From Echinococcus granulosus (lineage: Eukaryota > Platyhelminthes > Cestoda > Cyclophyllidea > Taeniidae): 64,000 bases of DNA. Positions 54,401-62,737 of this stretch are shown here, piece after piece. The notes beneath the pieces were generated by a model. The model worked only from the letters and a program-made list of their open reading frames with translations, was not told the DNA's origin and searched no databases. Both the position numbers and the translations under genes were made by a program. Position 1 is the stretch's first letter. Every line of letters begins with the position of its first letter. The DNA lies in assembly GCF_000524195.1 (NCBI RefSeq), contig NW_020170382.1, positions 2,444,822 through 2,508,821 of the forward strand, given 5' to 3'.

Positions 54401-57400
54401 AAAATGCTATCCTGTTATAAAGTCCTAGCACATTCCCAGGGTTAGCTGAAACTCCGCTGTAGCATGGATGATACCACCATAAATTAACTCTGGTCTCCTT
54501 TATGAGTGATTATTTCTTAAAAACAGAATCCCTCAAATCCCCCGCTTGCTGTTGTTTCATTCTGTTGGTACTTCATTTGCCGATCGGTGTTTTAATTAGC
54601 ATAATATGGCTTATAATAGTTAGCTGATTCAACAAAGCTTCCTGAAACTTTTCTAAGTGAGTCGAACAGAAGGACGTTCACATGAACTTGAAATAATGAA
54701 GCATCGTAACAAAGGTAACAAATTTAAGAATAGCCAAATTCAAAGCTGAGATAAAGACTTCTTATAAAGATAGGGTATTTCTTACTTAACGGCTGTCCTC
54801 TCATACTGAAATTGCATATAATATCAAACATTTCATGTTAGTGCTTTTTAGCACAGCTGGAGATAGAGCGAGTTCCTTTTCTCTCTTCATAAATGCTAAT
54901 TTTGAACGCCTTCTGCGTATAATGTGCCAACACTCTGAGATTGCGTTTTGGAAAGGGGGGAGAGAGGGGGGGACCGAGTGAGCTGTGGTATGCCCTCTCC
55001 CTCACCCCCTTCACTGACAGCCTCGCGAGTCCATTATTCCAACGACGCAGTCCTTGTGCGTGTCACCTCTATTTGTCCGATTTATATAAATCCTAAGTGG
55101 GGGTTCGACTCATTGAGACTATTTCAAAAATGACGACAAGCTAGATGAGACTTTGAAAAGTTAGAATTCTTCTTAGAGAATGCTATCACGACTCATTTCG
55201 CTTGGAGAGATTTCATAGTAGTTCCACTTTTGGGTGTTAAAAGTGGCCTTTTAATGACACAATGCAGGGTTCTCAAATATTTTTGTGCTCTAGATGAACT
55301 CTATGAATAAATAATGGAATTAACAGATCTCTTTAGTAAATGCGAACATACCACGTCTGGGTAATTACGACAAAAGGCAGCAAATAATCAGTTTTTGACC
55401 TTTGCTATAATCAAGTTTGCGTACAAATTCTAAAGCGCTTGCGTCCTGTAGTGTCTTTTTTTCTAGTAGTTACTTAACAATCCCAACACTCGGCTTACTT
55501 ATCCTCCAGATTTAATGGTATAAAGTAACAAAATCTCATCCCTACTTTCCCCTAAATATCCAAAATAGTAGAACTGGTTCCACTCCGTGGTGGAACTCGA
55601 TGTGATTTTTTCACAATCACGTGCAAAATAGCATTGTCTATCGCGTGGGTGTGGATTGACTATCGCCATTGACATTGGTCGGTTGTCGTTCACAGTTCGC
55701 TATCTCGACGTTGCACTACACGTGAGACGAGGTTTTGGAATGGTAAAATTATGCTTTTTTTCACCTTCCCCCCATGCCATATTTGCGTGTTTATTAGTTC
55801 AAACATGTAGTGCTGATACTCTCACTGGCTTGCGAATATGTGAATTCTTAATATTTACAGCAATAGCCTAAGAAAAACCGGGAAAGATGACGACGTAACA
55901 AAGTACGGCGTGCCCGAAGGGAAAGCCGATTTGCTTAGAAGGGAAACGTGATTTAATTGCAAAGGAAAAGATTTAGTTAGTTTGCAAGTTAGTGCTTTTC
56001 CTACTTGCTTTGAAATACAGAACTAGCAAAACTTATGTGGACAAACATTTATCATGATCAATAGGAAAGAATCATGAGTAGCTGAACGAGTCAGTTGTGC
56101 CTCGTCACTGTTCATAGCATAAAGTGGGGCAAGGGTCATACAAAAGCAGACAAAGCCTTTACCAAACCCCTTGTAAGTCACCACAACTCAGTTCTTCAGA
56201 CCAAGTAGTCTCCGTTTTTTCCGTGGAACTTTACAACTTGTCTTATGGCGTCAATTAATGTAACATTTGAAACTTTTTTGATTCTTCGATGCCTGAATTG
56301 CTCTAACTGGTTGTTTCCAAAGTCTGGTGGTTGTAATTACCTTGTTAGTAAAGACGGGTCCGGGATTAGCAGTGGAGCTGCATGGCCAGAGTGAATTTGG
56401 GTGGAGTGATTCATCACACAGTAATATGCATAATTCATAATCCAGGCAAAAACAGTAAGGTAAAAGTTCATGAAATCTCTAAGCTGCAAAAGCAGAATAT
56501 CTAGGGATTTTGATTTACCCATCACAGAGTCGGATATTTCGACTGACCAAATTGAAGTTCAACTGTGTCTACGTGGTGCGACTCACGCCAGAGGAGGCAG
56601 CTGACGTGCGCTTACGTTTTGAGTCACTACAACAACACGAGCAGCGTCATCTTGTCAAAGCCAACCCCTCGTCTGCGTCTTCTTTGTCAAGTGGGGCTGC
56701 GGGAGACGTGGTGGCTGGGTGTTTCTGTACTCGCTCCTGTCGCGAGACCAAAACCGCCTGGAGTACGGAGCCCATCGATTGCCCTGCTGCCGGTGAGTCT
56801 TCGTCTTCTCCCAAGAGCATCAGACACAGTAGTTTAGCGCACTAGACAACCAGATGAGGTGAGGAAATTAAACCACCATCGTCCAAGTCTTCTGTCATTC
56901 TAAAAGGACACCAATTATTTCCACTTTGTTTCTCCATTCATTTTCGTCGGGATGTGTAACCATCGTGTTAATAAGTTCAAAATTGACATTGACTATTAGC
57001 GATTTTCACTAGAATGGGATGTAATTTTGCGACTGTAAATTCGTAATACATTTAGCCATTTGTAAAACCTGTTTCTTATTTTATTGAAGTACATTTCGGA
57101 TGTTTTCCATGAGTCTCTTTCCTATTGTTTATTGTAAGTTCCTATGAATTTGATTAAGAAGTGAATCTCCAAGATTTTATTTTCATATCACCAGCGTCAC
57201 ATCTCTACAATTCTTATGTGCTAGTAGGGTTGTTTTCATTGTCATCTTACACAAAAAAATGTCCTTCTCCACAGCTGCTCGCCACAGCATCTTCTAACAG
57301 ATTGTAGAGTACTTCTTTAGTTGCCTAATTTTAAGAATTTAAAAATCTCCTTCCCCATAACCGAATTTACTCTTACCATTTTCTTTGGAAAGCCAAAATC

Positions 57401-60400
57401 TGTTTTGAAAACTTACAAAATATCTCTAAAAACTCCTTTTGTCAGTGCAGAAGGTTCCCGTTAAGCCGTTCTCATCACCGTCAGTGCCACCTCTACTGTT
57501 GTGCAGGCCCTCCTGATTTTCATCATGCAAAAACAGCGAATTACAGTTAATATCAACTTCTTCATGGTGATCACCTCGAAAATACATTTACAAAAAGAGG
57601 TGGACTTTCGTTAAAATATGAAAAACTTTTTTTCTAAAAATGGAGGTTATTTTGACTGTTATAAATTAGCTTTTGATTTGTCTTTTGAGAAATTCCTCTA
57701 AACTTTTTTCATACACCGGAAATTTTCCTCGAATTGGTTTACAATCCATTCAAAATTATATGGAAATCGAGTTTGTGGTTTGTAAACTAGGCAGAAATAA
57801 ATTCGTGGAAATAAAGATTTTTGGAATCGCTCTCCGAAAATTTCATGGGACTCGTAAGGAGACTAACTGTCAAGGAGTATAATTCCTCTTTTAAACCACT
57901 CATAAATTGATGAATGGCATCTCTTAATAACGGTTAGATTAGTAGCAGCAACAAAGGGGGCTTGAAGAGATGGTGTGAATGCCACGACCAAAATGGTGTG
58001 GAAGACCCCAGATGTGCTGTGAATGGTCTAAGCAAACATTTACAAGTTACGTTCCTGTAAAAATGGTTTGCTGGATTAGGTGTCATTTAAAAATCTGCCT
58101 CAAAGTTTTGTGAAAAGCATTTTGTAAAATTTTGCAAAGTATTGAAGGGAACTACTTTCTTGTGATTCTCCCCAATCACTGTTAACACCACCTCTGTCGC
58201 AATCATAAGGAAATTCATTGCTTTAACTGTCAACGCGCCTAAAGCACCTAAAAAGCATTTTTATTAAAAGTATCAACGCAAGCCACCTGCTAGATATGCG
58301 ATAAATTGCTGTGATTTTCCAAAGTTATGACTCAATTTGTTCATATTACGCCTAATCTGAGCCTTTTGAGTTAATTGCTATGCTTCCTTGAAAGGAATTC
58401 CAAGGGATGTGATCCTTCCACACAGCCTTCTTTGAAGGCGGTTTTAATAAATGCAAAACGACAATTCCGGAAATGAGCTATTGTTTTGGTCGACAAAAGT
58501 GTGTTCTCAAACATGAAGTTTAAAAGGCGTCCAGAAAGTGCAAAATGACTACTAATTAGGGGTAAAAGGTGATGGTTCTTTCAAATTACATGTGCTAAAA
58601 TGCCATCATTGCTGTATCCTCTCATATGTTAATGCTTTGATTCATCGAAGGAGACTTGCGGTTTACTTTGTTCTGTTAGCGCGGAATGTCCAGAAGCCCG
58701 CAGACGTGAACAGTTTGATCATATCATGTATGCCGTAGTAGACTAAACAAAGTTGACACAGGTGTGAACATGCCGCACCTCGTCGCCTCCTGAGGTGTAC
58801 GCAAAATTGTATTCGGAAGCGGTTCGCCAGATCAAGGTAGTTTCAAAAGGGGTTTTAAACAGCGATGGCAAAAATACCACGTAAATGTACGTGCAATAAC
58901 GCTTGAAAGTTATTGCAGAAATTCATCGTAACACAGGCTTTGGAGAAATGGCAATCTTTTTCCGGACAATGCCGAGCTGATTTGATAAACTTGCCAAAGA
59001 CCTTTTAATTAATTTTTTTGGAAATTTTTGATAAAACAAAGTGTATTCGTAATTTACCCCGCTGTAAATTTGAAATGGGTCAACAAAATTCTAGGGGATA
59101 TTCAAAAGCGACAACAGAGAGAGTGATCTTCTTCCGCTTTCGGAGAAGGGATAGCACTCTTGAGTTCCGCCTACTTCATCCTTACTTAAATATTCCCTTG
59201 ATTCATTTAACGCAACCGTCCACTAGTTGTGTTCCCCCTTAGCAGTGATGAAGGTTTTTTTCGAGTTTCCTGTCCACCCATCTTATAAAATGGCCTTTTT
59301 TTCAGCTGAACCCATCCTTCAAGCTTGTTTAAGCAGTCTTAACAGCAAATATATGGTGTTTTTTTTCAGGTTTTCACACCATAGGATTTATTTTTCAAAA
59401 CACATTGCTAACTCTATTTCTCAATAATTCCTAAAGGAATGACTTTTTCTCTGACCATGAAAAGAGGATGGAGTATTTGTTAAATATTTAAATAAATACC
59501 CCGAACTGGTAGTTACCGTTTAGCGTTTGACACTCTTACCCCGAATCATTTGTTTAATAATTCATTTTGGAGAATTTGGCACGTAATTTTTTGGCACAAC
59601 TTTAGGTGCTGGATATTTACTCAACCGCTTTGGGAAAGTAATCATTTCTAACGGAGATGTATCTTCCAGCAAGGAAAATATAGGGAAAAGGTGTGTTGTG
59701 TTCAGGATCTTGCTAAAAGGACAGCGATGGATAAGCGTAAGAGACTGCAATTTAGTGCCCTTTTGCTTCAGATATTCCCTTCAAATGGATGAATATGTAA
59801 CGTCCGAGTTCTGTCTGAAAACATTACAAGGTGAGCCTAAATTGACAGAGGATTTGGTGAGCTGTTGGTAGAAATAGCATGGCTTAAGGGTCATGGCATT
59901 TAGATGGTGATCTAAACTTGCGGAGACTGAAGAACCCACGTATTTGAAGTGGCAACTCGGAAAAATATCGTTCTACCACAGGTTTAGCGCCTTAAGTACT
60001 ATGCTGTTATTAAATTCTTTAGATCGAGATCTTCAAATCCTATGCAAAAAATGGTTTTCTTGCAATGAAATGTTTAAACGTTCTTGTAGCCAAACTGTTT
60101 TAGCATTGGCCTGCAGTCCAGACCAGTTTTATTTTCCTCAGCATCTTTTGTTTAGATGCAAATCGGGTTTGCCTATGTTATTCGCCCTACTTCATCTGCA
60201 AGGCGTTCAAACATAAAAGTCAATTTGCTATTCTTTCACGAAAAAGGTAGAAATTTGTTTGACATTTAATGAACCGCAAAATATTCTCCCCTCGATGAAT
60301 TCACAGATCGTGGTTTGCGTTTTCTAATCCGAGATTCTCATAAGGTCTTTTCTCCGTTTTCTTTGCTCCAGTTCATATTTCATTTTCATACGTGGGTTAG

Positions 60401-62737
60401 GTGTTGATAGCTTTGCAGACCTGACCTAAAATTTTTTATTGGTGCTTTTTTGATTCCATATAGAGTTTGAAAAATAACCGCTTCCGGAAGCGTACGGTTA
60501 GTTCTTTTACACGTCGGTGTCGCATTTCAAATTCTTAAAAACGAAAAGATCAACATAACATACAACCACAAAGCAGTAATCTGTGGTACGACTCAAGTTG
60601 CCCACCCGTCAGACATTAATCCCCAATAGCAAATAAGCATTCATTTCTCAATTTACGTTAAATCACACCCCCTGTTGTTCATGTCATCTCTCAGAACCCG
60701 AACTACCGAAGCCACCACGAGACATCCAGGTTAAGTTGGTGAGCTACGACCGCCTGGACTACCAGGTCTCCTGGCGCCCTCCATTGCCGACAAAAGCGTC
60801 TGCAGCAGTGTTGCCGAGTGGCACCAGCCACCCTGCCAGCGCCGCAGCCTCGTCAACCGCCTTCACTCGCTACCGCGTAATGTTGGCGCCGCGCAAGGAG
60901 GAGCCTGTGGACGCCTCCATGTACAACGACGAGGCTGGCTTCAGTCCCATTCCCGATCTCCAACACTCTGACGTCCGTGTCCTTGATAAAGTGGGTCAGA
61001 TGCTGCGGCTCAGATCGCAAGCTTTTTACTCTTTTCATCGATCCTTTAATTGAAGGGCTGAGTTCGTCTTAGTGGCTTTCATAGCGATTTAATGATCAAA
61101 AGGTTGAAATTTAATTTCATCCGATGAAATGGATGTTTGTCAATCAAGTAAAGTTTCAATCGTACGTTTTATTGCATAAGTCGTTATTTTGACTCGGTCT
61201 GAGGTTTGATATTGAGCTTTAACCAATCTCTAAGCGCTATTCAAGGCGCCATCCCAAATTTCAAATGAGCTGATTTAAACTAAACTAAAGAGAATATGAA
61301 TATATATGATGCTTGTCTAAGATCCTTCCAGAAGGAGAAAGATAAAATATGGTTCCAATCAAGTCCTTTAAAGGTTAAAACAAATCCATCTGGAATTTGC
61401 AACCTATCATTTCAAATAATCAACTAAAGAGTGCATTTGTATGAAATCGCCTAGCTAAATTCTCTATCGTTATCTCTACTCCTCTTCATTTTTAAGTACT
61501 TTATCCCTTATTAACATTTTCAGAATCAGACATCACTAATCCTCCCACGTCTGCGACCACGAACCTTTTACATCGTACGAATTCAGACCCTTGGTGGGAC
61601 AGATTTCGGGGTCGAAAGGGAGAGCCCTCCTGCTGTTCACTATTTTTCCACCCATGACGACGATTTCCACAGCAGTGGACGTACAAATGGTAAGTTCGAA
61701 AGTCGGCTGTAAATTGAGATTGAACTTACCTATTGTTCCCTTAAGTAGAACGCCCATCACCTTGTTCGTAAATCTTCAGTCGTGAGAGCGCTGCCTTGAT
61801 ACCACTTTTTAGATCCATACATGATGCGTGGTGTAGATTGGAGGTAAAGCAGTCGTGTACCTTTGATTAAGGCGATACGCTGAATATTGCAATAGACTAT
61901 TTAGAGAACGTAGGGAGAGCCGTGCAGCTAAGTCTGAGAGTTTGGAATACTTGAATAAGGCGATGAAGGGTTGTTTAAAATTCTGCAAGTTACGATGTTA
62001 TATGATCCTCGGGGGGAATATGGCTAGAAAATACAGGGGAATTTAGGCTGACTTAAGTGTCTTAGTTTAGGTAAATGGTCAATGTAACCACTATAAAATA
62101 GCCTTGAGCCTGAGGTTTGGAAAAGAGTAGATAAGTCAAGTTTTTTAATTGAGAATTCCACTTTGAAGTAGTCTTCTAATCATAATTTTCTTGGATCTGC
62201 ATATTTGTGAAGTCCACTATAATAAACACAAGTTACTGCAAACAAAAGCCACCGAGAATCCTTTAGTTGTGCTGCAAACGTGTCAAAATCCTCGGACTAT
62301 AGTATTGTTGTACACAAACCCCGTATTAGCGACCGTTGGTGGTCTCTGTGTCTCCACTCGTTATCGAACTGTAGCTTACGCGGCCGTTGCGTTTATTGCC
62401 TTATTCAATTGCCTAATTGCCTAAAGGTGTCACTTTTACTAATACGGGTGACTTTCTAACGTGTTCTGATCAAAATAACCAGTCTCATGTGCTGAGTCCA
62501 TTTAAATGAGCAATAGTAAAGTGCAGCCTTCTGTTTTGGGAAAAAAATCCAAATTTTATTATTTTTTTAAGTACGATGCCTGAGTTCTCTATTTATTTTA
62601 TGCCTTTAGGGTTCTTTGCGGAATTAGCCTCAGATCGGGGTGCGTCAGGTCCATTAGTGCTGTCCCCATGGCTGGTTGCGTGGACAGTGCTTCTGCATAG
62701 CCTTTTACTCTTTATGTTGGTGGCACCACCTTCATAA
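36298..62737 (+). CDS. KAL1/ANOS1-like: Anosmin-1 (Kallmann syndrome protein) homologue, 15 coding exons joined
   Basis: Secreted or surface-anchored extracellular matrix protein; in studied animals anosmin-1 binds heparan sulfate and guides axon branching, neuronal migration and epithelial closure. Join: 36298-36468, 44403-44480, 44553-44603, 47100-47330, 48956-49153, 50070-50324, 51718-51810, 52453-52509, 52593-52716, 53000-53182, 54065-54237, 56528-56792, 60695-60990, 61524-61689, 62610-62737. The product is about 822 residues, longer than the roughly 680 of human. Order: signal peptide (1-25), Cys box with ten cysteines (39-113), WAP domain (127-175), FN3-1 (about 180-285), FN3-2 (about 288-400), FN3-3 (about 458-627, with a long insert before it), FN3-4 (about 630-770), hydrophobic tail (796-819). 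Every intron is GT-AG and every join keeps frame. Introns 9, 10, 12 and 14 are phase 1 and the others phase 0. Family-diagnostic matches include the Cys-box spacing, the eight WAP cysteines and WFPQVC in FN3-3 (human has WFPEAC). Sequons are seen at N174, N208, N294, N326, N438 and N726. The family call is firm; exact exon edges are unproven without cDNA. Confidence 0.9.
39178..39202. repeat. Inverted repeat AGTGTGACA/TGTCACACT
   Basis: Nine-base perfect arms (39178-39186 and 39194-39202) around a 7-base spacer, inside intron 1. The arms contain the T-box half-site core GTGTGA, so paired T-box sites are one reading; a hairpin is another. Confidence 0.8.
42190..42212. repeat. Inverted repeat CCGTGTG/CACACGG
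   Basis: Seven-base perfect arms with a 9-base spacer within a CA/TG-rich stretch of intron 1. Confidence 0.7.
44403..44480 (+). CDS. KAL1/ANOS1-like: Anosmin exon 2: Cys box, middle part
   Basis: Residues 58-83, in frame with exon 1 (phase 0 at both ends). It contains C72 and C80 in DCFQNQEGKC, matching the third and fourth cysteines of the ten-cysteine box (human has a WCQNHKQC segment here). The acceptor is CCCCGCTACAG and the donor GTGAGT. The following intron is only 72 bp, which supports this exon and the next being a genuine pair. Confidence 0.88.
44553..44603 (+). CDS. KAL1/ANOS1-like: Anosmin exon 3: Cys box, cysteines 5-8
   Basis: A 17-codon exon, residues 84-100, phase 0 at both ends. 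It encodes CFSACDEPPSHCQSTCS, with C84, C88, C95 and C99 in the C-x3-C-x6-C-x3-C pattern. This lines up with human anosmin cysteines 5-8 (C-x3-C, spacer, C-x3-C). The acceptor has a good pyrimidine tract (TTTTTCCCTTCACTAG) and the donor is GTAAGC. Confidence 0.88.
44604..47099 (+). other. Intron 3 of the anosmin gene (2.5 kb)
   Basis: GTAAGC to a polypyrimidine acceptor CTTTTTCCTTCATATCTTGACAG. An open stretch of 128 codons at 45262-45648 and its antisense partner show no recognisable domain. I see nothing else defined in it. Confidence 0.75.
47100..47330 (+). CDS. KAL1/ANOS1-like: Anosmin exon 4: last Cys-box pair and complete WAP domain
   Basis: Residues 101-177, 77 codons, phase 0 at both ends. 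C109 and C113 (CHLGC) complete the ten-cysteine box. The WAP four-disulfide core follows, with cysteines 127, 149, 153, 159, 166, 167, 171 and 175. The hallmark segment is LQKCCAFGCNRNC. A P-x-C-P-x-P entry (PGECPIP) starts the domain. In human anosmin the WAP domain is needed together with FN3-1 for full function. N174-C-T is a sequon overlapping the last disulfide cysteine. GC content is clearly higher than in the flanking introns. Confidence 0.93.
47331..48955 (+). other. Intron 4 of the anosmin gene (1.6 kb)
   Basis: GTAAGA to an acceptor ending ACTCAGAG. The reading frame requires the cut after the second AG (48955) rather than after CAG (48953), because exon 4 ends on a codon boundary. 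Nothing else is recognised inside. Confidence 0.65.
48956..49153 (+). CDS. KAL1/ANOS1-like: Anosmin exon 5: first half of FN3-1
   Basis: Residues 178-243, opening with VPLLPPRPSLQPV, close to the family's VPLKPRKEL entry into FN3-1. W202 (IQISW) is the FN3 strand-B tryptophan. The segment PLVFILQTRFC matches the family's strand C region, and PWQTLLM matches its HWQTV. N208-F-S is a sequon. The exon ends at ATG before GTGTGT. FN3-1 is the domain tied to FGFR and heparan sulfate contact in vertebrates; I infer only shared fold here. Confidence 0.88.
49154..50069 (+). other. Intron 5 of the anosmin gene (0.9 kb)
   Basis: GTGTGT to an acceptor ending CAACCCAATAG. A NAGNAG-like pair (TAGGCAG) lies at the acceptor. 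Only the first AG keeps the frame, and the extra codons it gives match the family (see exon 6). Nothing else seen. Confidence 0.7.
50070..50324 (+). CDS. KAL1/ANOS1-like: Anosmin exon 6: end of FN3-1 and start of FN3-2
   Basis: Residues 244-328, 85 codons, phase 0 at both ends. The first part, AVKTEATVDTFEPGHKYQF, gives the FN3 tyrosine corner (F254-x-P256...Y260), aligned to the human segment ending PSRWYQF. Then come FRLAAVSTQGSRGFGP, closing FN3-1, and a proline-rich linker. FN3-2 starts at PPRNVTATKW, with W314 in VRLSWTQPE. N294-V-T and N326-Y-S are sequons. The donor is GTGAGT. Confidence 0.9.
50325..51717 (+). other. Intron 6 of the anosmin gene (1.4 kb)
   Basis: GTGAGT to the strong acceptor TTTTCTTATTTCTGCAG. 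A 122-codon open stretch (50822-51190) has no recognisable content. Confidence 0.75.
51718..51810 (+). CDS. KAL1/ANOS1-like: Anosmin exon 7: FN3-2, middle strands
   Basis: Residues 329-359, 31 codons, phase 0 at both ends. The joined reading INYS-VSWALDRGY corresponds to the human HHYKVFWSWMV of FN3-2. A basic and Pro/Thr-rich turn (PTPTSGKPLKD) follows, in the place where human has a Lys/Arg-rich loop thought to bind heparan sulfate. The loop here is less basic. The donor is GTAAGT. Confidence 0.88.
51811..52452 (+). other. Intron 7 of the anosmin gene (0.6 kb)
   Basis: GTAAGT to the acceptor TTTCATTCGTTAG. A 124-codon open stretch on the opposite strand (52183-52557) spans its end and exon 8; I see no protein signature in it. 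Confidence 0.72.
52453..52509 (+). CDS. KAL1/ANOS1-like: Anosmin exon 8: FN3-2 tyrosine corner
   Basis: Residues 360-378, a 19-codon exon, phase 0 at both ends. It encodes KDSEITINSLRPGSSYKVQ, the standard FN3 tyrosine-corner signature L-x-P-x-x-x-Y (L369, P371, Y375), matching human LEKLQPDCDYVVELQ. The following intron is 83 bp. Confidence 0.88.
52593..52716 (+). CDS. KAL1/ANOS1-like: Anosmin exon 9: end of FN3-2 and linker
   Basis: Residues 379-419 plus one base of codon 420 (phase 1 exit). VTANYFHDEGNLQSLPHNFF followed by ISTQS closes FN3-2, in the place of the human AITYWGQTRLKSAKVSLHF segment. A Gln/Pro-rich linker begins after it. The acceptor is CATTCTCACACAG and the donor GTAAGC. 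Confidence 0.85.
53000..53182 (+). CDS. KAL1/ANOS1-like: Anosmin exon 10: Gly/Asn/Asp/Ser-rich insert and start of FN3-3
   Basis: Residues 420-480, phase 1 at both ends. The first half (421-445) is low-complexity Ala/Gly/Asn/Asp/Ser, followed by C446-R-C448. There is no clear counterpart in human anosmin, which has a basic linker here. The second half, RLEIKPPEVFNGDLTALVQL, enters FN3-3 (human: EVGAPFYQDGQLQVKV). N438-Y-S is a sequon. The acceptor TTTTTTTGCATATAG and donor GTGAGT are good. Confidence 0.83.
53183..54064 (+). other. Intron 10 of the anosmin gene (0.9 kb)
   Basis: GTGAGT to acceptor CGTTTCCTCCACAG, phase 1. Nothing further recognised. Confidence 0.75.
54065..54237 (+). CDS. KAL1/ANOS1-like: Anosmin exon 11: FN3-3 core
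   Basis: Residues 481-538. YRIEWFPQVC (C496) is almost the human YHVRWFPEAC, the most diagnostic local match to the family outside the cysteine-rich part. A Thr/Ser/Ala-rich loop follows (about residues 503-525), where human has a shorter Thr/Gly/Ser segment. It ends VITATVR, matching the strand before the tyrosine corner. The donor is GTAAGT, phase 0. Confidence 0.9.
54238..56527 (+). other. Intron 11 of the anosmin gene (2.3 kb)
   Basis: GTAAGT to acceptor TTTACCCATCACAG. It contains a purine-rich run (about 54950-54973, alternating G runs with GA) and nothing recognisable as coding. Confidence 0.75.
56528..56792 (+). CDS. KAL1/ANOS1-like: Anosmin exon 12: end of FN3-3, long Ser-rich loop, cysteine cluster
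   Basis: Residues 539-626 plus one base of 627. LTKLKFNCVYVVRLTP (C551, Y553) matches human LQDLSFSCKYKVTVQP, so the FN3-3 pair C496-C551 is conserved and could form a disulfide. An extended, charged then Ser/Ala-rich stretch (560-600) is longer than in human. GCFCTRSC...DC (603, 605, 609, 623) lies where human has two linker cysteines (PPCS...VGC); here there are four. The donor is GTGAGT, phase 1. Confidence 0.87.
56793..60694 (+). other. Intron 12 of the anosmin gene (3.9 kb)
   Basis: GTGAGT to acceptor TTCATGTCATCTCTCAG. Open stretches up to 90 codons (59944-60216) have no recognisable domain. I found no extra exon needed to complete the protein here. Confidence 0.72.
60695..60990 (+). 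CDS. KAL1/ANOS1-like: Anosmin exon 13: first half of FN3-4
   Basis: Residues 627-725, the largest coding exon and markedly GC-rich. PELPKPPRDIQVKLVSYDRL starts FN3-4, followed by DYQVSWRPPLP with the strand-B tryptophan. An Ala/Ser/Pro/Thr loop (about 657-678) not present in human separates it from TRYRVMLAPRKEEP. It ends SDVRVLDK, matching the strand before the tyrosine corner. Entry phase 1, exit phase 0. The donor is GTGGGT. Confidence 0.9.
60991..61523 (+). other. Intron 13 of the anosmin gene (0.5 kb)
   Basis: GTGGGT to acceptor CTTATTAACATTTTCAG, phase 0. Nothing else seen. Confidence 0.78.
61524..61689 (+). CDS. KAL1/ANOS1-like: Anosmin exon 14: second half of FN3-4
   Basis: Residues 726-780 plus one base of 781. 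It begins with the sequon N726-Q-T. LILPRLRPRTFYIVRIQTLG is the tyrosine corner (L735, P737, Y741), aligned with human [41 protein letters not shown] closes the domain. A His/Asp/Ser-rich tail follows (HDDDFHSS); human anosmin also has a His-rich C-terminal tail, so a metal-binding or disordered tail is possible. The donor is GTAAGT, phase 1. Confidence 0.9.
61690..62609 (+). other. Intron 14 of the anosmin gene (0.9 kb)
   Basis: GTAAGT to acceptor TATTTATTTTATGCCTTTAG. An alternative AG at 62633 is in the same frame and would only remove eight residues. Nothing else recognised. Confidence 0.65.
62610..62737 (+). CDS. KAL1/ANOS1-like: Anosmin exon 15: hydrophobic C-terminus, probable GPI signal, stop
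   Basis: Residues 781-822 and TAA (62735-62737), continuing phase 1 from exon 14. A cluster of small residues (A787, S788, D789, G791, A792, S793, G794) is followed by about 24 mainly hydrophobic residues (PLVLSPWLVAWTVLLHSLLL then FMLVAPPS) reaching the C-terminus. There are no basic residues after the hydrophobic run. That is the layout of a GPI-attachment signal (omega site, short spacer, hydrophobic tail) rather than of an ordinary type I membrane segment with a cytoplasmic tail. Human anosmin-1 has no such tail. I see no AATAAA in the 1.26 kb downstream, so the 3' end is open. Confidence 0.7.
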
